From Betaproteobacteria bacterium (GTDB lineage Bacteria; Pseudomonadota; Gammaproteobacteria; Burkholderiales; Usitatibacteraceae), in the NCBI GenBank assembly GCA_016711875.1, contig JADJSD010000003.1, positions 558,001 through 622,000 of the forward strand: a DNA stretch of 64,000 bases. Direction: 5' to 3'. How positions within the stretch are numbered: the first letter of the stretch is position 1; the number at the start of each line of letters is the position of its first letter. Below, piece by piece: positions 56,734-64,000 of the stretch. The notes beneath the pieces are model-generated. The model ran no database searches and was not told where the DNA came from. It was given only the letters and a program-made list of their open reading frames with translations. Position numbers and translations under genes: made by a program.

Positions 56734-57170
56734 TCGACGCTCTTCTGGAAGCGGAAGGCCGTGATGGGCATGCCTTCGCGGAAATAGAACTTGTGGGCCT
56801 GCTGGCGCTGGCAGCCCGAATCGAGGGCGAGGACGTCGCAGCCGCGCGCGCGCGCGACGGATTCCATGTAGGCGATCATCGCCTTGCCCGCCCCCTTCGA
56901 GCGGAGCGCCTCGTCGGTCACGAGATCGTCGCAGTAGAGCTCCCGCCCGGAGAAGGTCTTCTCGATCACGCGAAACACGGTGATTCCGACCACGCGATCA
57001 CCCTCGACGGCCACGGCCATCTCCGCCCCGCTCGCGAACACTTGCTCGAGACGCCCGCGGTAGTCCGCCGGAAGCTGGGGACGAAGCTGGCGGTGGATGG
57101 CCTCCGCGGCGGCGAGCAGGTCCGGACGGACGATCGCCCCCTTCGCGTCGGTGACGGCCTCGACCCTCAT
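56730..57170 (-). CDS. GNAT family N-acetyltransferase
   Basis: A 146-residue GNAT enzyme. The acetyl-CoA motif is DDLVTDEALRSKGAGKAMIAYM, and the C-terminal QQAHKFYFREGM is motif B. It overlaps alaC upstream (ATGA) and hom downstream (ATGA), so all three are translated as one unit. The substrate is unknown. Similar GNATs lie in amino-acid clusters of betaproteobacteria. Confidence 0.88.
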   Translation of the reverse strand: MRVEAVTDAKGAIVRPDLLAAAEAIHRQLRPQLPADYRGRLEQVFASGAEMAVAVEGDRVVGITVFRVIEKTFSGRELYCDDLVTDEALRSKGAGKAMIAYMESVARARGCDVLALDSGCQRQQAHKFYFREGMPITAFRFQKSVE

Positions 57171-58357
57171 GCGCCGATCCCGTCCTTGCGGAACATCTCC
57201 TTCACGCCGCGCACGGCCTGGCGCGAGCGGCTTTCGTTCTCGATGAGGGCGATGCGCACGTGGTCGTCGCCGTAGTCGCCGAAGCCGATGCCCGGCGCCA
57301 CGGCGATCTTCGCGTCCTTGAGGAGCTTCTTGGCGAACTCGATGGAGCCCATCTTCGCGTACGGCTCCGGGATCTTGCACCACAGGTACATGGAGGCCTT
57401 GGGGTTCTCGACCTTCCAGCCGGCCTCGTGCAGGCCCTTCACCATCACGTCGCGGCGGCTCTGGTACTTGGCGCGGATCTCCTCGACGCACTCCTGCGGC
57501 CCCTCGAGCGCGGTGATGGCCGCCACCTGGATGGGCGTGTAGGTGCCGTAGTCGTGGTAGCTCTTGATGCGCGCGAGGGCGTGCACCAGGTCCTTGTTGC
57601 CGACCATGAAGCCGATGCGCCAGCCGGCCATGTTGTAGCTCTTGGACATCGTGAAGAACTCCACCGCCACGTCGCGCGCGCCGGGAACCTGCATGATCGA
57701 GGGCGCCTTCCAGCCGTCGTAGGTGATGTCGGCGTAGGCGAGGTCGTGCACGACCAGGATGTCGTGCTGCTTGGCGAGCGCGACCACCTTCTCGAAGAAG
57801 TCGAGCTCGACGCACTGCGCCGTCGGGTTCGAGGGGAACCCGATGATGAGCATCTTGGGCTTGGGGAAGAGCTCGCCGATGGCGCGCTCGAGCTCCGCGA
57901 AGAAATCCACGCCCGGCGCCATGCGCACCGAGCGGATGTCCGCCCCCGCGATGATGGCGCCGTAGATGTGGATCGGGTAGCTCGGGTTGGGCACGAGCAC
58001 CGTGTCGCCGCGCTCGAGCGTGGCGAGCATGAGGTGCGCGAGCCCCTCCTTCGAACCGATCGTGACGATGGCTTCCGTCTCCGGATCGAAGTCCACGTCC
58101 CAGCGGCGCTTGTACCACTGGCAGATCGCGCGGCGAAGGCGCGGGATGCCCTTCGACATCGAATAGCCGTGCGTGTCCTCGCGCTGGGCCACCTCCACGA
58201 GCTTGTCGACGATGTGCCGCGGCGTGGGTCCGTCGGGGTTGCCCATCGACAGGTCGATGATGTCCTCGCCGGCGCGGCGGGCGGCCATCTTCAGCTCGTT
58301 GGTGATGTTGAAGACGTAGGGCGGCAGCCGCTTGATGCGGGAGAATTCGGGGCTCAT
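57167..58357 (-). CDS. alaC: Alanine transaminase (AlaC-type)
   Basis: A 396-residue class I/II aminotransferase. The start MSPEFSRIKRLPPYVFNITNEL, DLSMGNPDGPTP, FPSNPTAQC and the PLP-Lys motif SKSYNMAGWRIGF are the pattern of the YfdZ/AlaC group of glutamate-pyruvate transaminases. It is the first gene of the operon that runs through hom, thrC and xrtH. The ATG at 58357 is chosen; upstream of it the same frame stays open only as the shadow of the TPR gene. Confidence 0.93.
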   Translation of the reverse strand: MSPEFSRIKRLPPYVFNITNELKMAARRAGEDIIDLSMGNPDGPTPRHIVDKLVEVAQREDTHGYSMSKGIPRLRRAICQWYKRRWDVDFDPETEAIVTIGSKEGLAHLMLATLERGDTVLVPNPSYPIHIYGAIIAGADIRSVRMAPGVDFFAELERAIGELFPKPKMLIIGFPSNPTAQCVELDFFEKVVALAKQHDILVVHDLAYADITYDGWKAPSIMQVPGARDVAVEFFTMSKSYNMAGWRIGFMVGNKDLVHALARIKSYHDYGTYTPIQVAAITALEGPQECVEEIRAKYQSRRDVMVKGLHEAGWKVENPKASMYLWCKIPEPYAKMGSIEFAKKLLKDAKIAVAPGIGFGDYGDDHVRIALIENESRSRQAVRGVKEMFRKDGIGA

Positions 58358-58433
58358 GGGGGAGGTGGCCGGAAGGCGCTTCGGTGGAACGGTCGACCTT
58401 GATTTTACAACGATTCCCCCGCGGCCCGCCCCC

Positions 58434-59725
58434 TCAGGGTTCGCCGTAGAGGCGTGCCGCGGCCGGATTGCGCGCGAGTGCGGCGGTGCGGGAAGCTTCC
58501 GCGGGCGTCTTGTGGCCCAGCTTGTCGAGTGCGCCGGCGAGCACCCAATGCAATTCGGGCGTGTCCCAGCCCTTGGCGATTTCGCCCTCCAGAAGCGCCT
58601 TCGCCTGGCCCGGCTGCCCGGCATGGAGCCACGCTTCGCGAGGGCGATGGAAGCCTCGCCGAAGGGCCTCACCGCGTGGTTGGCGCGGGCGAGCGCGAGC
58701 GCCCGGGGCGCGTCTGCGGCATCGGCGAGGAAATGGTCGAGCGCATGGCCGGCGGCGGCTTCCGGATGGGACGCGAGCCGCTTCTCGTAGAGCGCCCTCG
58801 CCTCGCCCCGCCGCCGCGCCGCCGAGGCCTTGTCGCCCGCCTCGTCCTCCAGCGCCGCGAGCGCATCGAGGAATTCCGGGGCGCCGGTCCGCTCGACCAC
58901 CCGGCCGTAGAGCTTGCGCGCGCCCGCCTTGTCGCCCGTGAGGGCCAGCACCTCCGCGATATGCTCGTCGACGAGCCACCAGCCCGGCAGTTCGTCGGAG
59001 GCCTGCCGGTAGAGCGCGAGGGCTTCGTCGAACCGGCCGCGATCGAGCGCCACGAGGCCCCGCTGCAGGCGAAGCCAGGCCTTCATCGTCGCGGATGCGC
59101 CGTGGTAACGGCGCTCGGCGGCCTCGAGCAGCGCCGCGGCCTCCGCGGGCGAGCCGGTCCTCGCCCGCAGCAGGGCGAGCCGCACGAACTGCGTGGGCGT
59201 GCCCACCTGGTTCACCAGGGCGCGGTAGGTCGCTTCGGCTTCGCGATAGCGTCCCGAATACATCGCGAGGTCCGCGGCGAGCCCCGCGACTTCGGAAGCC
59301 TCGTTGCCCGGGGGGCACGCGGCCACGCGCGATCCGGCGGCCTTCAGGCGATGCAGTGTGTAGTCGAGGCGCGCCTGCAGCAGGCAATGCGACGCGGCGG
59401 TGCCGACCGACGGCGGGCGGGTTTCCAGCGCGTCTCGGGCCCGCCCGAAATCGGCGTAGTCGCCGGTGAGGCGCGCACGCTCAAGGTAGAGCGAAACCAC
59501 TTCGAGGGGAAGCAGGCCGTCCTCCGGTCGGGAGGCCGAGAGCGACCTTCCACGTTCGATCGCCTCGTCGAGGTTGCGCCTTTCGCGGTCATAGTCGTTC
59601 GGCCGGATCGTGGCGGCGACGGGCGGCGGGGCCGGTGGAGACACCGCCTTGCCCGCATCGCAGCCGGCGGCAAGCGCGAGCGCGGCGCCCAGCACCAGGC
59701 CGGGCGCGAGCGCGACCCGCCTCAA
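58434..59725 (-). CDS. TPR-repeat lipoprotein with a single-base frameshift
   Basis: A TPR-type lipoprotein of about 430 residues. The lipobox is at Cys22 (ALALAAGC), and a long series of helical repeats follows (for example YREAEATYRALVNQVGTPTQ, then RGRFDEALALYRQASDELP). The frame runs from 59725 to about 58640 and then continues in the next frame (HAGQPGQAKALLEGEIAKG) to a stop at 58434; one missing G at about 58634-58640 explains the break (LAEAWLHAG would result). The TTG start overlaps the stop of the upstream DUF4331 gene (TTGA), so it is coupled with the pair. The repeats should bind partner proteins at the inner face of the outer membrane. Confidence 0.75.
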
Positions 59726-60438
59726 AGCACGCGGTCCCTCAGGTGCGGGAACGCGGGCGGCAGGACGGTGCCCGATTCGTCGCGGGGCGGGTTGATGACC
59801 CCGAAGAGGGCATTGATGGTGTGCGGCGCGCCGGGTCCGGAGATCTTGAGGAGCGACGCGGCGAGCAGCCGGTCGACCACGGGATCGTCGTAGCCGCGGC
59901 CGTTGGGCCAGCCCGCCGGCGCGTTCACGTCGTAGGTCATCACGTCCGGCAGCACCACGGGCGCCACCTGCGCGACGCAGCCCGAGATGTCCACGTCCGC
60001 CTTGCTCGCGGGCGGCACGACCTTCTCGACCGAGCACAGCGTGAGGCCGATGGAGCGCAACTGCGGCCCCACCTCGAAGTGGATGCTCGAGAGCGTGTTC
60101 GACTGCGGCCCGACGGTGAAGAGGCCGGCGAAATCGCGGGCATCGTTGACCGGGTCGCCTCGATTGAGGGCATCGCGCTGGTTGTTGAACGAGTTGGCGG
60201 CATTGCCCGGATTGAGCATCGCCCCCGTCGGACCGATCGGGACGATGGCCGGGTCGCGCGACAGCAGCGCCGTGGCGATGGCCGGCTGGCCCGTGCGGTC
60301 GACGCGGACATAGCGGTCCGGCGCATCGGAGCGGAAGGAATATCCGCCGTCGGTGCTCGGGCCGTTGCTGCTGCTGCAGCCGGCGATCGCGGCAGTGGCG
60401 AAAGCGAGGGTGAGCGCGGAGAGCTTCGAGGTCGTCAT
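59722..60438 (-). CDS. DUF4331-family lipoprotein (C-terminal-type half)
   Basis: A 238-residue protein with a lipobox at Cys21 (TAAIAGC). It carries the second half of the DUF4331 fold: GPTGAMLNPGNAANSFNNQRD, then DVMTYDVNAPAGWPNGRGYDDPVVDRL near the end, the family's most conserved block. The partner gene five bases upstream encodes the first half. In most DUF4331 proteins these are one chain, so the fold appears split in two, each half with its own export signal. The function of DUF4331 proteins is unknown. Confidence 0.75.
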   Translation of the reverse strand: MTTSKLSALTLAFATAAIAGCSSSNGPSTDGGYSFRSDAPDRYVRVDRTGQPAIATALLSRDPAIVPIGPTGAMLNPGNAANSFNNQRDALNRGDPVNDARDFAGLFTVGPQSNTLSSIHFEVGPQLRSIGLTLCSVEKVVPPASKADVDISGCVAQVAPVVLPDVMTYDVNAPAGWPNGRGYDDPVVDRLLAASLLKISGPGAPHTINALFGVINPPRDESGTVLPPAFPHLRDRVL

Positions 60439-60442
60439 GGCA

Positions 60443-61135
60443 TCACCCCGCGATCCGGCCCGTGGTGCCCCAGACGCGAACGCGCGAGGAGCCCCCCGCG
60501 GTGAGCGCCCCGTTGTCCATCTCGAAAACGATGGCGGAGATGTTGCGTGCGGCGAACGAATCGCGCCGCGGCTGGCCCAGGCGGAAGGCGCCTGCCACGT
60601 CCCCGGTCTGCCCCGGTGCCGCGAAGGACGCGACGAGCGCCGTATAGCCCTCGGCGTCGAAGAAGAACGGATCGTTGCGCGTGCCCGCGAAGAACCTGAG
60701 CCCGGAGGATTCGAACACCGTCTCGATCGGACCGGACACGGTGCCCGCGCCGGGGACGTTCTCGAGCTGCAGGCCGCATTCGCCGCGGCCGTTGCGTCCG
60801 AACCGCGCCCGGACCTCGACGTCGGCCACGTTGTCGAAGCTGCCGCCGACCTCGCGGTCGATGTGGAAGGTGTAGATGACGTTGCGGTCGCACGGGATGT
60901 CGCCGTCGATGCGCGATCGCGGCGCGGAGCGGCCGGCGAAGGTGATGGCGGCCACGGTGCGGCCCGAATTCTGCGGGGACGGGAATATGAAGACGTCGGC
61001 CAGGTCGGCGGCCGGGTCGGCGTCGGCACCCGGGGATTCCGCGTGGTCGGCCGACATCACGGTGACGCTCGTGGCGAGCACGGCGGCGATCGCGAGACCG
61101 CGCGGCAGGCCGCGAAGGAAAGGGAAGGCGTTCAT
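60443..61135 (-). CDS. DUF4331-family protein (N-terminal-type half)
   Basis: A 230-residue exported protein. A signal peptide (LAIAAVLATSVTVMSA) is followed by the DUF4331 start: ADHAESPGADADPAADLADVFIFPSPQNS, where the DHAESP and ADLADVF pieces are hallmarks of the family. The middle has the VADVEVRARFGRNGRGECG strands. It is the first gene of the operon with the C-terminal half and the TPR lipoprotein, and is divergent from a Mth938-like gene over 146 bases in which no clear operator is seen. Confidence 0.75.
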   Translation of the reverse strand: MNAFPFLRGLPRGLAIAAVLATSVTVMSADHAESPGADADPAADLADVFIFPSPQNSGRTVAAITFAGRSAPRSRIDGDIPCDRNVIYTFHIDREVGGSFDNVADVEVRARFGRNGRGECGLQLENVPGAGTVSGPIETVFESSGLRFFAGTRNDPFFFDAEGYTALVASFAAPGQTGDVAGAFRLGQPRRDSFAARNISAIVFEMDNGALTAGGSSRVRVWGTTGRIAG

Positions 61136-61281
61136 CGTTTCATCTCCGGTTGTCGTGGGCATTCGGGGAAACGCAAGCTCTCTAACGGCGCGCCGATCAT
61201 AGTCCGTGCGCCGAACCCGTGTCATCGACTTATTCGTAATCCCCACTCGCGATAAGGGCATCGGGGTGCGAAAATGCGCGC

Positions 61282-61653
61282 ATGAAGATCGATCGCGAAA
61301 GCGCCGAGGGCCGGAATGTCTTCACCGCCTACGACGAGGGCTGGGTGGAGGTGTCGGGACGCCGCCATTCGGCGAACATCGTCGTGGCAGGCGAGCGGAT
61401 CGTGCCGGGATGGACGGCCGGCGGCTTCGAAGGACTGCAGGTGGCGGAAGTCGAGGCGCTCGCGGCGATGAAGCCGGAGATCCTGCTGCTCGGCTCGGGC
61501 CGCGCGTTCCGCTTTCCCTCGCCCGCCCTCCTCGCCCCGCTCTACGCGGCGCGCATCGGCGTGGAGGTGATGGACACCCGCGCCGCCTGCCGCACCTACA
61601 ACATCCTGCTCGCCGAGGGGCGGGCGGTCGTCGCCGCGATCATCGTCGATTGA
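61282..61653 (+). CDS. Mth938-like domain protein (NDUFAF3-type)
   Basis: A 123-residue protein with the Mth938/DUF498 fold: a strand with NIVVAGERIVPGW, the central LLLGSGRAFRFPSPALLAPL and the end IGVEVMDTRAACRTYNILLAEGR, the most conserved part. The family includes NDUFAF3, a complex I assembly factor in mitochondria, and bacterial proteins of unknown role, often in nad-cluster contexts. Its end overlaps the convergent MFS gene by 14 bases. Confidence 0.88.
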   Translation: MKIDRESAEGRNVFTAYDEGWVEVSGRRHSANIVVAGERIVPGWTAGGFEGLQVAEVEALAAMKPEILLLGSGRAFRFPSPALLAPLYAARIGVEVMDTRAACRTYNILLAEGRAVVAAIIVD

Positions 61654-62839
61654 CGTGCACGGCCGCCGCGAAGGCGGCCCAGGCGGCCAGGCCGATGGCC
61701 GCAAGCGCGAGCGTCATGGGAACGTACCCGCCCATCGCCGTGAGCAGCCACGCCGCGAAGAACGGCCCCACCGCGCGGGCGATGAGCACGGGCGTCGCCA
61801 TGAGGCCCGTGAGCGCGCCGTAGCCGTCCCGCCCCCAGATCTCCGCCGGCACCGTGCCGCGCACGATCGTCATCACGCCATTGCTCGCGCCATAGATGGC
61901 CGCGAACACGACGATCACCCAGTCGACGGCGCCCGCGAAGGCGAGCACCAGCATGGCGGCCGGGAAGGCGAAAAGCGCGATCGCGCCCACGCGCGAGGGC
62001 GTCGCCCGATGGGCGAATCCGAATTCGACGATGCGCCCGGCAACCTGCATCGGGCCGACGAGGGCGCCCAGAAACGCCGCCTTCTCCGGCGTGAACCCCT
62101 TCGAGACGAGCATCGCGAGCAGGTGCAGCGTGATGCCGGAGAAGGCGAGCATGTTGAGCGTGAAGGCGATGGCGAGGGCACGGAAGTGCCAGTCGGCCAG
62201 GAGCTTCGCGCGGCCCGCGCGGTCGTCCGCCGCCCCACGCGGTTCGAGGGAGGACCGTCCCTCGCGGGGCAGGAAGATCGCGTGCAGCGGCACGCAGACC
62301 ACGAGATTGATGGCCGCGAGCACCAGCATGGCGTCGCGCCAGCCGAAGGAGGATTCGAGCCATTGCGTGAGCGGCCAGAACACGGTGCTCGCGAGCCCGC
62401 CCGCGAGCGTGAGGACGGTGATGGCCTCGCGCAGGCCCTGCCGGAAGACGAGGGCGAGGCTCGCGAAGGCCGGCTCGTAGAGCACCAGGCCCATCGCGAA
62501 CCCCAGGCCGGCCCAGGCGGCGTAGAGCGCCCAGGTCGCGGTGACCTGCGAGAAGGCGGCCAGGAGAACCGCCGCGAGCAGCGAGCCGATCGCCATGGGA
62601 AACCGCGCGCCGTGGCGGTCGATGACCCGGCCGACCGGGGCGGCGACGAGACCCGAGATGAGCAGCGCCACGCAATACGCGCCGACCACGGTCGGCGAGT
62701 CGATGCTCAGGTCCCTCGCCACCTGTCCCATCACCACGGCGAAAGCGTAGTAGACGCTGCCCCAGGAGACGATCTGGGTGACGCCCAGGGCCGCGACGAC
62801 CGACCAGCGGCGCGAGGGTCCGGAATCGGCCTCAGGCAA
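61640..62839 (-). CDS. MFS transporter
   Basis: A 399-residue protein with twelve predicted helices, including VVAALGVTQIVSWGSVYYAF and the two-half MFS layout. The loop 2-3 signature resembles GRVIDRHGARFPMAIGS (motif A-type GxxxDrxGrr), and a similar loop lies between helices 8 and 9 (PTPSRVGAIALF). It is probably an H+-linked exporter or organic-acid transporter; substrate unknown. The start is TTG at 62839, inside the end of the glutamate dehydrogenase gene (eight-base overlap), so translation is coupled. Confidence 0.88.
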   Translation of the reverse strand: MPEADSGPSRRWSVVAALGVTQIVSWGSVYYAFAVVMGQVARDLSIDSPTVVGAYCVALLISGLVAAPVGRVIDRHGARFPMAIGSLLAAVLLAAFSQVTATWALYAAWAGLGFAMGLVLYEPAFASLALVFRQGLREAITVLTLAGGLASTVFWPLTQWLESSFGWRDAMLVLAAINLVVCVPLHAIFLPREGRSSLEPRGAADDRAGRAKLLADWHFRALAIAFTLNMLAFSGITLHLLAMLVSKGFTPEKAAFLGALVGPMQVAGRIVEFGFAHRATPSRVGAIALFAFPAAMLVLAFAGAVDWVIVVFAAIYGASNGVMTIVRGTVPAEIWGRDGYGALTGLMATPVLIARAVGPFFAAWLLTAMGGYVPMTLALAAIGLAAWAAFAAAVHVNRR

Positions 62840-64000
62840 GCGCGCGCAACTCCCTCAGCAGGACGGAGAGGACCGCCAGGTCGAGGGGGCCGGCACGCTT
62901 CAACTCCTCGCGCATGGCCGCGAGGCGCGCGATCGGCTGCGCGTAACGCTCCTTCCACGCGGCGAGCATCGCCGGCGCCCCGGCCCCGGCCGGCGAGAGT
63001 TTCACGACGGCGGCGGTGAGTGCGCGTTGCTGGGCCGCGAGGTCGTCGCGCAGGGCGTTTCGCGCGAGGGCCTGCCACGAGGTGTCCGTGGGCAGCGCCG
63101 TGATGCGTTCGCCCACCCAGCGCAGCTCGAGGTCGCCCGCGAGCGCGAAGTACAGGCCCGCCACCGACTCGACGGGTCGCTTCTCGCCCTCGGCCACCTC
63201 GGTGGCGTCGAGCACCGCATAGAGCGATCCGAGGTTCGCGAGGCGGCGCGCGAGGGGGTCGGGAACGCCCTGCCCGGAAAGGCGCGTCACCATCGCCTCC
63301 CACGAGGCGCGGTCGTCCGCGGCGAGGATGCCCGGCAGGCTTTCGCCGAAGGCGGCGACGGCGGGCTGGAAGATCTCCAGCACCTGGGCGATGGGCAGCT
63401 TCTCGCGGCGCCGGCGCAGGAACCAGAGCGTCGCGCGCAGCACGAGGCGCCCGGCCTCGATGAGGATTTCCGACTGCAGGCTGGAGGGAACGCGGTTGTC
63501 GAGCGCGTCGACCTCGGCCCAGAGCGCCTCGAAACCGAAGATGTCGCGCACGAGCACGAAGGCGCGGACGACTTCCTCCATGCTGGCGCCCGTCTCCTCC
63601 TGCATGCGATGCACGAAGACCGAGCCCACGCGGTTGATCATGGTGTTGGCCACCACGGTCGCGACAATCTCGCGCTTGAGCGGGTGCCGGGGCAGCGCCT
63701 CCGCGTGGCGCTCGCGGATCGGCTGCGGGAAATAGGCCGCCAGGGCGCGTGCCACGTACTCGTCGTCGATGAGCGTGCCCTTCACCAGCTCGTCGAAGAG
63801 CACCATCTTCGAATAGGCGAGCAACACCGCGCGCTCCGGGGCCGTGAGGCCGGCCTTCGCCGCGCGGCGCTCGAGGATCTCGTCGTCCGCGGGCAGGAAT
63901 TCCACGGCGCGGTTCAGGCGCCCCATCTTCTCCAGCGCGCGCATGAAGGCCGCCTGCGCGTCGAGGAGCTTTTCGCCGCGCACGCCCGAGACGGAGAGCG
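62832..64000 (-). CDS. NAD-specific glutamate dehydrogenase, C-terminal part (partial)
   Basis: The frame is open from the right edge of the window to the TGA at 62832. The 389 residues match the helical C-terminal region of the 180-kDa-class NAD-GDH (GdhB/GDH-180): EKLLDAQAAFMRALEKMGRL, AYFPQPIRERHAEALPRHPL, IVATVVANTMINRVGSVFVHRMQEE, then a long set of amphipathic helices. These proteins are about 1,500-1,600 residues long and oxidise glutamate to 2-oxoglutarate; only the last quarter is here. The downstream MFS start lies within its last codons. Confidence 0.93.
   Translation of the reverse strand, partial: LSVSGVRGEKLLDAQAAFMRALEKMGRLNRAVEFLPADDEILERRAAKAGLTAPERAVLLAYSKMVLFDELVKGTLIDDEYVARALAAYFPQPIRERHAEALPRHPLKREIVATVVANTMINRVGSVFVHRMQEETGASMEEVVRAFVLVRDIFGFEALWAEVDALDNRVPSSLQSEILIEAGRLVLRATLWFLRRRREKLPIAQVLEIFQPAVAAFGESLPGILAADDRASWEAMVTRLSGQGVPDPLARRLANLGSLYAVLDATEVAEGEKRPVESVAGLYFALAGDLELRWVGERITALPTDTSWQALARNALRDDLAAQQRALTAAVVKLSPAGAGAPAMLAAWKERYAQPIARLAAMREELKRAGPLDLAVLSVLLRELRALA

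Overview
The window is a high-GC, tightly packed bacterial chromosome segment. It most resembles a betaproteobacterium of the Burkholderiales/Nitrosomonadales type. Support for this: an orphan Bug/TctC-type solute receptor beside a DapA-like aldolase and a LysR regulator, an exosortase of the XrtH type, MlaA, a 180-kDa-class NAD-glutamate dehydrogenase, and a ClpB gene with a textbook sigma-32 promoter. The genus cannot be fixed by eye. No rRNA, tRNA, CRISPR array, insertion sequence or phage gene was seen, and no gene-free stretch exceeds about 250 bases.

Layout. 1-9.5 kb (+ strand) is a string of small stand-alone enzymes and hypotheticals: DHFR-like reductase, GFA protein, three GNAT-like or kinase-like genes (one a deletion pseudogene), flavin reductase, two-cysteine-hydrolase-type isochorismatase, SMI1-like protein, metallo-beta-lactamase fold hydrolase, a Zn-domain/methyltransferase fusion, GST and DUF3291. 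9.5-12.5 kb holds a DapA-like aldolase and Bug receptor divergent from a LysR regulator. 12.5-17.5 kb is a MarR-controlled RND efflux operon with a near-perfect 20-bp operator-like palindrome in front of it. 17.4-20.1 kb (- strand) has a secreted FG-GAP-like protein, a secreted alpha/beta hydrolase and a methyltransferase; the first two carry apparent single-base frameshifts. 20.3-31.9 kb is a complete glycogen operon, glgP-glgB-glgC-glgA-glgX/malQ, in which the debranching enzyme and amylomaltase are one reading frame (interrupted by one apparent 1-base deletion).

31.9-38.3 kb (- strand) carries a HEAGH membrane protein, an HNH nuclease, a tiny Lys-rich protein, a membrane protein with an HPD-less J-domain, a Ser/Thr kinase-HDOD-GAF signalling protein and a gamma-glutamyltransferase-like protein. 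38.3-45.4 kb is mixed small metabolism: isochorismatase-like hydrolase, SGNH lipoprotein, WYL regulator and partner, DUF3365 haem protein, OsmC, large secreted hydrolase and a PEBP lipoprotein. 45.4-50.9 kb holds clpB (sigma-32 promoter and Rho-independent terminator both visible) divergent from nadC-mlaA. 50.9-58.4 kb (- strand) is an unusual operon, alaC-GNAT-hom-SGNH-GSCFA-thrC-xrtH-xrtH partner, in which threonine biosynthesis genes alternate with carbohydrate-esterase-like and exosortase genes. 58.4-61.1 kb is a DUF4331 pair plus a TPR lipoprotein. The window ends with a Mth938-like gene, an MFS transporter and the 3' end of a giant glutamate dehydrogenase gene.

Two window-wide patterns stand out. 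Four genes are each broken by one missing base, which points either to residual assembly errors or to recent decay. Four of the nine convergent gene pairs share their last four bases as CTAG, so both stop codons sit on the same palindrome.
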